A DNA stretch of 64,000 nucleotides from CBDCZI01 sp965224495 (GTDB lineage: Bacteria; Bacteroidota; Bacteroidia; Cytophagales; JAAEPT01), in assembly GCA_965224495.1 (NCBI GenBank), contig CBDCZI010000029.1:310001-374000 (forward strand), written 5' to 3'. Both the position numbers and the translations under genes were made by a program. Positions 61,310 through 64,000 of this stretch are shown here, one piece after another. The first letter of the stretch is position 1. Every line of letters starts with the position of its first letter. The notes below the pieces were generated by a model. That model was not told the origin of the DNA. It saw only the letters and a program-made list of their open reading frames with translations, and made no database searches.

Positions 61310-62359
61310 ATGGAAACGACACCAAAAGACATACGAGCACTTTCATTTGAAGAGGTAAAACAAAGTTTTGTTGAGCAGGGAGAAAAAGCATTTCGTGCGA
61401 AACAAGTTTTTGAATGGCTTTGGAAAAAATCAGCAACGTCTTTTGATGAAATGACCAACTTGTCTTTAAAAACAAGAGAATGGTTAAAAACGCATTTTGT
61501 AATCAATGCCGTAACCATAGATTCTGCACAGCACAGTAATGACGGCACGGTCAAATATATTTTTAAATTACACGACGGACACAAAGTCGAAGGTGTTTTA
61601 ATACCAACTGACAAGCGTATTACTGTTTGTATTTCGACACAAGTAGGTTGTTCGTTGTCTTGTAGCTTTTGTGCAACGGGGTTTATGGATAGAAAACGTA
61701 ACCTTGATGCTGCCGAAATTTATGACCAAGTGGTTTTGGTAAAAAATGAAGCCGAACGTTTGTTACAGCGTCCGTTGACCAATATTGTGTATATGGGAAT
61801 GGGCGAACCTTTGCTTAATTTTGCTCATACAGTCAAATCTACCGAGTTGATTTGTAATGACGAAGGTTTGGGGATGTCGCCACGACGAATCACTGTTTCT
61901 ACTGCAGGAATAGCGAAAATGATAGAGAAATTGGGTGATGAAGAAGTGAAGTTTAACCTTGCATTGTCTTTACACGCTGCCAATGACGAAAAGCGTAACG
62001 AGATTATGCCTATCAACGAAAAGAATACGCTGAAGGTATTGGAGAAAGCATTAAATCATTTTTACCTAAAAACGAAAAATAAAATAACGTTAGAATACAT
62101 TGTTTTTAATGACTTTAACGACAGTTTACAAGACGCACAAGAATTGTTAGAGTTTGCTAAACGTGTGCCTTGTAAAGTTAATATTATCGAGTACAACCCA
62201 ATTGAGCAAGCAGATTTCGTAAATGCGAAAGAAGATGCTATAGACCAATTTAAAGAGTTGTTAGAAAAAAATGGGGTGATTGTCAACGTGCGTAGAAGTA
62301 GAGGGAAAGATATTGATGCAGCGTGTGGACAGTTAGCAGGTAAAGAAAAAAAGGATTAA
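61310..62359 (+). CDS. rlmN: Dual-specificity RNA methyltransferase RlmN
   Basis: A 349-residue radical SAM enzyme methylating C2 of A2503 in 23S rRNA and A37 in some tRNAs. The radical SAM cluster motif is SCSFCATGF within STQVGCSLSCSFCATGF (CxxxCxxC). GMGEPLLNF and ALSLHAANDEKR are the usual SAM-binding blocks. The catalytic Cys is in DIDAACGQLAGK at the end. The other reactive Cys near residue 110 lies in ITVCISTQ. The next small gene starts one base after its stop. Confidence 0.97.
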   Translation: METTPKDIRALSFEEVKQSFVEQGEKAFRAKQVFEWLWKKSATSFDEMTNLSLKTREWLKTHFVINAVTIDSAQHSNDGTVKYIFKLHDGHKVEGVLIPTDKRITVCISTQVGCSLSCSFCATGFMDRKRNLDAAEIYDQVVLVKNEAERLLQRPLTNIVYMGMGEPLLNFAHTVKSTELICNDEGLGMSPRRITVSTAGIAKMIEKLGDEEVKFNLALSLHAANDEKRNEIMPINEKNTLKVLEKALNHFYLKTKNKITLEYIVFNDFNDSLQDAQELLEFAKRVPCKVNIIEYNPIEQADFVNAKEDAIDQFKELLEKNGVIVNVRRSRGKDIDAACGQLAGKEKKD

Positions 62360-62360
62360 T

Positions 62361-62567
62361 ATGGACGAATTTGTAGACTACCTCGAAGGAAAAAGAATAG
62401 ATGCGATTATTTTTTTAGCAAAAGAACCAATACTTTACAAAGAGTGGGAAGGAGAGTTTTTACAAATGCACCCCAAAAGTTTCACTTCTCAAAAACTCTA
62501 TTTAATAAATAATATCCGTCGTTTGTATTTGTTACCAGAAGACCGAGTGGTAAAGAAAAAGAAGTAA
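62361..62567 (+). CDS. Small hypothetical protein downstream of rlmN
   Basis: 68 residues: MDEFVDYLEGKRIDAIIFLA, KEWEGEFLQMHPKSFTSQKLY and a basic C-terminus KKKK. No signal or membrane segment. Not recognised. The start codon lies one base after the rlmN stop, so it should be co-transcribed, and its length and charge fit a real small protein. Confidence 0.65.
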   Translation: MDEFVDYLEGKRIDAIIFLAKEPILYKEWEGEFLQMHPKSFTSQKLYLINNIRRLYLLPEDRVVKKKK

Positions 62568-62581
62568 TTGGGTTAAAAAAT

Positions 62582-62622
62582 AATCATAAAAAAAGGAACG
62601 TAAAGTTCCTTTTTTTATGATT
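62582..62622. terminator. Bidirectional terminator
   Basis: AATCATAAAAAAAGGAAC and GTTCCTTTTTTTATGATT are exact reverse complements around GTAAA. It separates the rlmN unit from rny. Confidence 0.9.
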
Positions 62623-62634
62623 TGATATGTTTTT

Positions 62635-64000
62635 TTATTTAGCGTAGTTTACCGCTCTCATTTCTCTGATAACAGTCACCTTGATTTGTCCAGGGTATTG
62701 CATTTCAGTTTCTATTTTTTTAGATATATCAAAAGATAACTCGCTTGCTTTTACATCCGAAACATTTTCTGCATCGACCATGATACGTAACTCACGACCA
62801 GCAGAGATAGCATAACATTTGTTTACCCCATCAAATTCTAAAGCTGTGTTTTCAAGGTCTTTTAAGCGTTGGATATAAGATTCCATTACTTCTCTACGAG
62901 CGCCAGGACGAGCCCCTGAGATAGCGTCACATGACTGTACGATAGGAGAGATGATCGAAGTCATTTCTATTTCATCGTGGTGAGCACCAATTGCGTTAAC
63001 AATCTCAGGATGTTCCCCATGCTTTTTAGCTAATTCCATACCGATAATAGCGTGGGGTTTTTCTGAGTTTTCAGCCACCTTACCTATATCATGTAATAAT
63101 CCTGCTCTTTTTGCTTTCTTCACGTTTAGCCCAAGCTCTGCTGCCATTATAGCACACATATTAGCGACTTCACGCGAGTGTTGCAGTAAGTTCTGTCCGT
63201 AAGAAGAACGGAAGCGCATACGTCCTACCATTCTAATTAACTCAGGGTGTAAACCGTGAATAGAAAGGTCTATGGCTGTACGTTCACCAATTTCGATAAT
63301 TTCTTCGTTGATGTCCTTAAATGTTTTCTTAACAATCTCTTCAATACGTGCAGGGTGAATACGTCCGTCAGTCACCAAACGGTGTAAAGATAAACGAGCA
63401 ACCTCTCTACGTACAGGATCGTGACCAGAAATGATAATTGCTTCAGGCGTGTCATCAACAATGATTTCAACACCTGTAGCAGCTTCCAAAGCACGAATGT
63501 TTCTACCTTCACGTCCAATAATCTTTCCTTTGATATCGTCAGACTCTAAATTAAAGATAGACACACAGTTTTCAACCGCAGTTTCTGATGCCGTTCGTTG
63601 AATAGTGTCTATAATTACTTTTCTAGCGTTTTTAGAAGCTGTAAGTTTGGCTTCGTCTTCAATGTTTTTAATGATGTAAGAAGCTCTTGTTCTTGCTTCG
63701 TTTTGCATCACTTCCATCAAACTATTGACAGCATCTTCTTTAGACATGTTTGCCATCACTTCCAATTTGGCAGCTTCTTTTAATTTCAACTGCTCTAAAT
63801 CGTCTTTTCTCTTTGCTACGATTTTTAATTGAGCATCTAGATTTTCTTTCTTCGACTCTAACTCAGCGTGTTCTCGCTTGTTGCTTTCTACTTGTTTAGA
63901 AAGGCCTTGGTCTTTTTGTTTGAGCTTATTTTCTTCCGTCGAAATGTTTTGCTTGCGCTTGTTTACATCTTCGTCAAAATCTGACTTCATTTGCATAAAC
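62635..64000 (-). CDS. rny: Ribonuclease Y, 5' part beyond the window
   Basis: A membrane-anchored endoribonuclease initiating mRNA decay. At least 454 of about 520 residues are present; the N-terminal membrane anchor lies beyond 64000, so the ATG at 63996 is internal. Visible: a long coiled coil, the KH domain (GRNIRALEAATGVEIIVDD), and the HD domain with AGLLHDIGKVAE and IGAHHDEIEM metal ligands. The C-terminus PGQIKVTVIREMRAVNYAK is typical. Confidence 0.96.
   Translation of the reverse strand, partial: FMQMKSDFDEDVNKRKQNISTEENKLKQKDQGLSKQVESNKREHAELESKKENLDAQLKIVAKRKDDLEQLKLKEAAKLEVMANMSKEDAVNSLMEVMQNEARTRASYIIKNIEDEAKLTASKNARKVIIDTIQRTASETAVENCVSIFNLESDDIKGKIIGREGRNIRALEAATGVEIIVDDTPEAIIISGHDPVRREVARLSLHRLVTDGRIHPARIEEIVKKTFKDINEEIIEIGERTAIDLSIHGLHPELIRMVGRMRFRSSYGQNLLQHSREVANMCAIMAAELGLNVKKAKRAGLLHDIGKVAENSEKPHAIIGMELAKKHGEHPEIVNAIGAHHDEIEMTSIISPIVQSCDAISGARPGARREVMESYIQRLKDLENTALEFDGVNKCYAISAGRELRIMVDAENVSDVKASELSFDISKKIETEMQYPGQIKVTVIREMRAVNYAK

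Overview
The window comes from a Bacteroidota chromosome, most likely order Flavobacteriales. The signs are: 'TAnnTTTG' -7 promoter boxes instead of E. coli -10 boxes, often with TTG 18-19 bases upstream; type IX secretion genes (a PorT-like protein, a PorP/SprF protein and a secreted protease with a C-terminal sorting domain); the long IspG with an internal insertion; DUF2480, DUF368 and TIGR02757 proteins; low GC with A-rich leaders instead of strong Shine-Dalgarno sites. I cannot place it to genus.

Layout. 1-8.6 kb: tRNA-Gln, two small uncharacterised genes, then a minus-strand proteostasis block (clpX, clpP, tig), tRNA-Leu, an ftsE-type ATPase, a small transaldolase, the SRP RNA gene, and fabD. 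8.6-17.3 kb: ispG, a type IX-exported trypsin-like protease behind a PorP/SprF gene, a TPR/PD40 envelope protein, a Lys-Leu-Lys-Lys tRNA cluster and porT. 17.7-27 kb: acetyl-CoA synthetase, an Omp85-like protein, class I fumarase, a frameshifted outer-membrane porin gene, trpS, hflX. 27-32 kb: polysaccharide genes (GT4 glycosyltransferase, rfbC, Wza-like and Wzc-like export and an SDR epimerase) running into a TPR gene and a phosphosulfolactate synthase homologue. 35-43 kb: DUF368, aroE, S41 protease, TSUP permease, tsaB, DUF2480, ruvB, queG.

42.7-49.5 kb is the accessory part. A 467-bp segment (the end of queG plus a small gene) occurs twice, 3754 bp apart, and brackets an AT-rich insert with a GT2 glycosyltransferase and a large GT-C-like membrane protein. 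A second GT2/GT-C pair follows. 49.5-57 kb holds asnB, an NlpC/P60 lipoprotein, TIGR02757, DUF2797, a HExxH protein, a frameshifted DUF2157 gene with its GDYXXLXY partner, and rlmH.

57-64 kb: an intergenic region with two inverted copies of a hairpin repeat around a possible transposase remnant. Next is the most unusual gene of the window, an 814-residue protein joining a membrane sensor, a coiled coil, a SpoIIE/PP2C phosphatase and a SAM methyltransferase with a PhcB-like motif, followed by a decayed paralogue without the methyltransferase. The window closes with rlmN, a small gene and the 3' part of rny. Five copies of the hairpin repeat family are scattered through the window. No CRISPR array, prophage or intact insertion sequence was seen.
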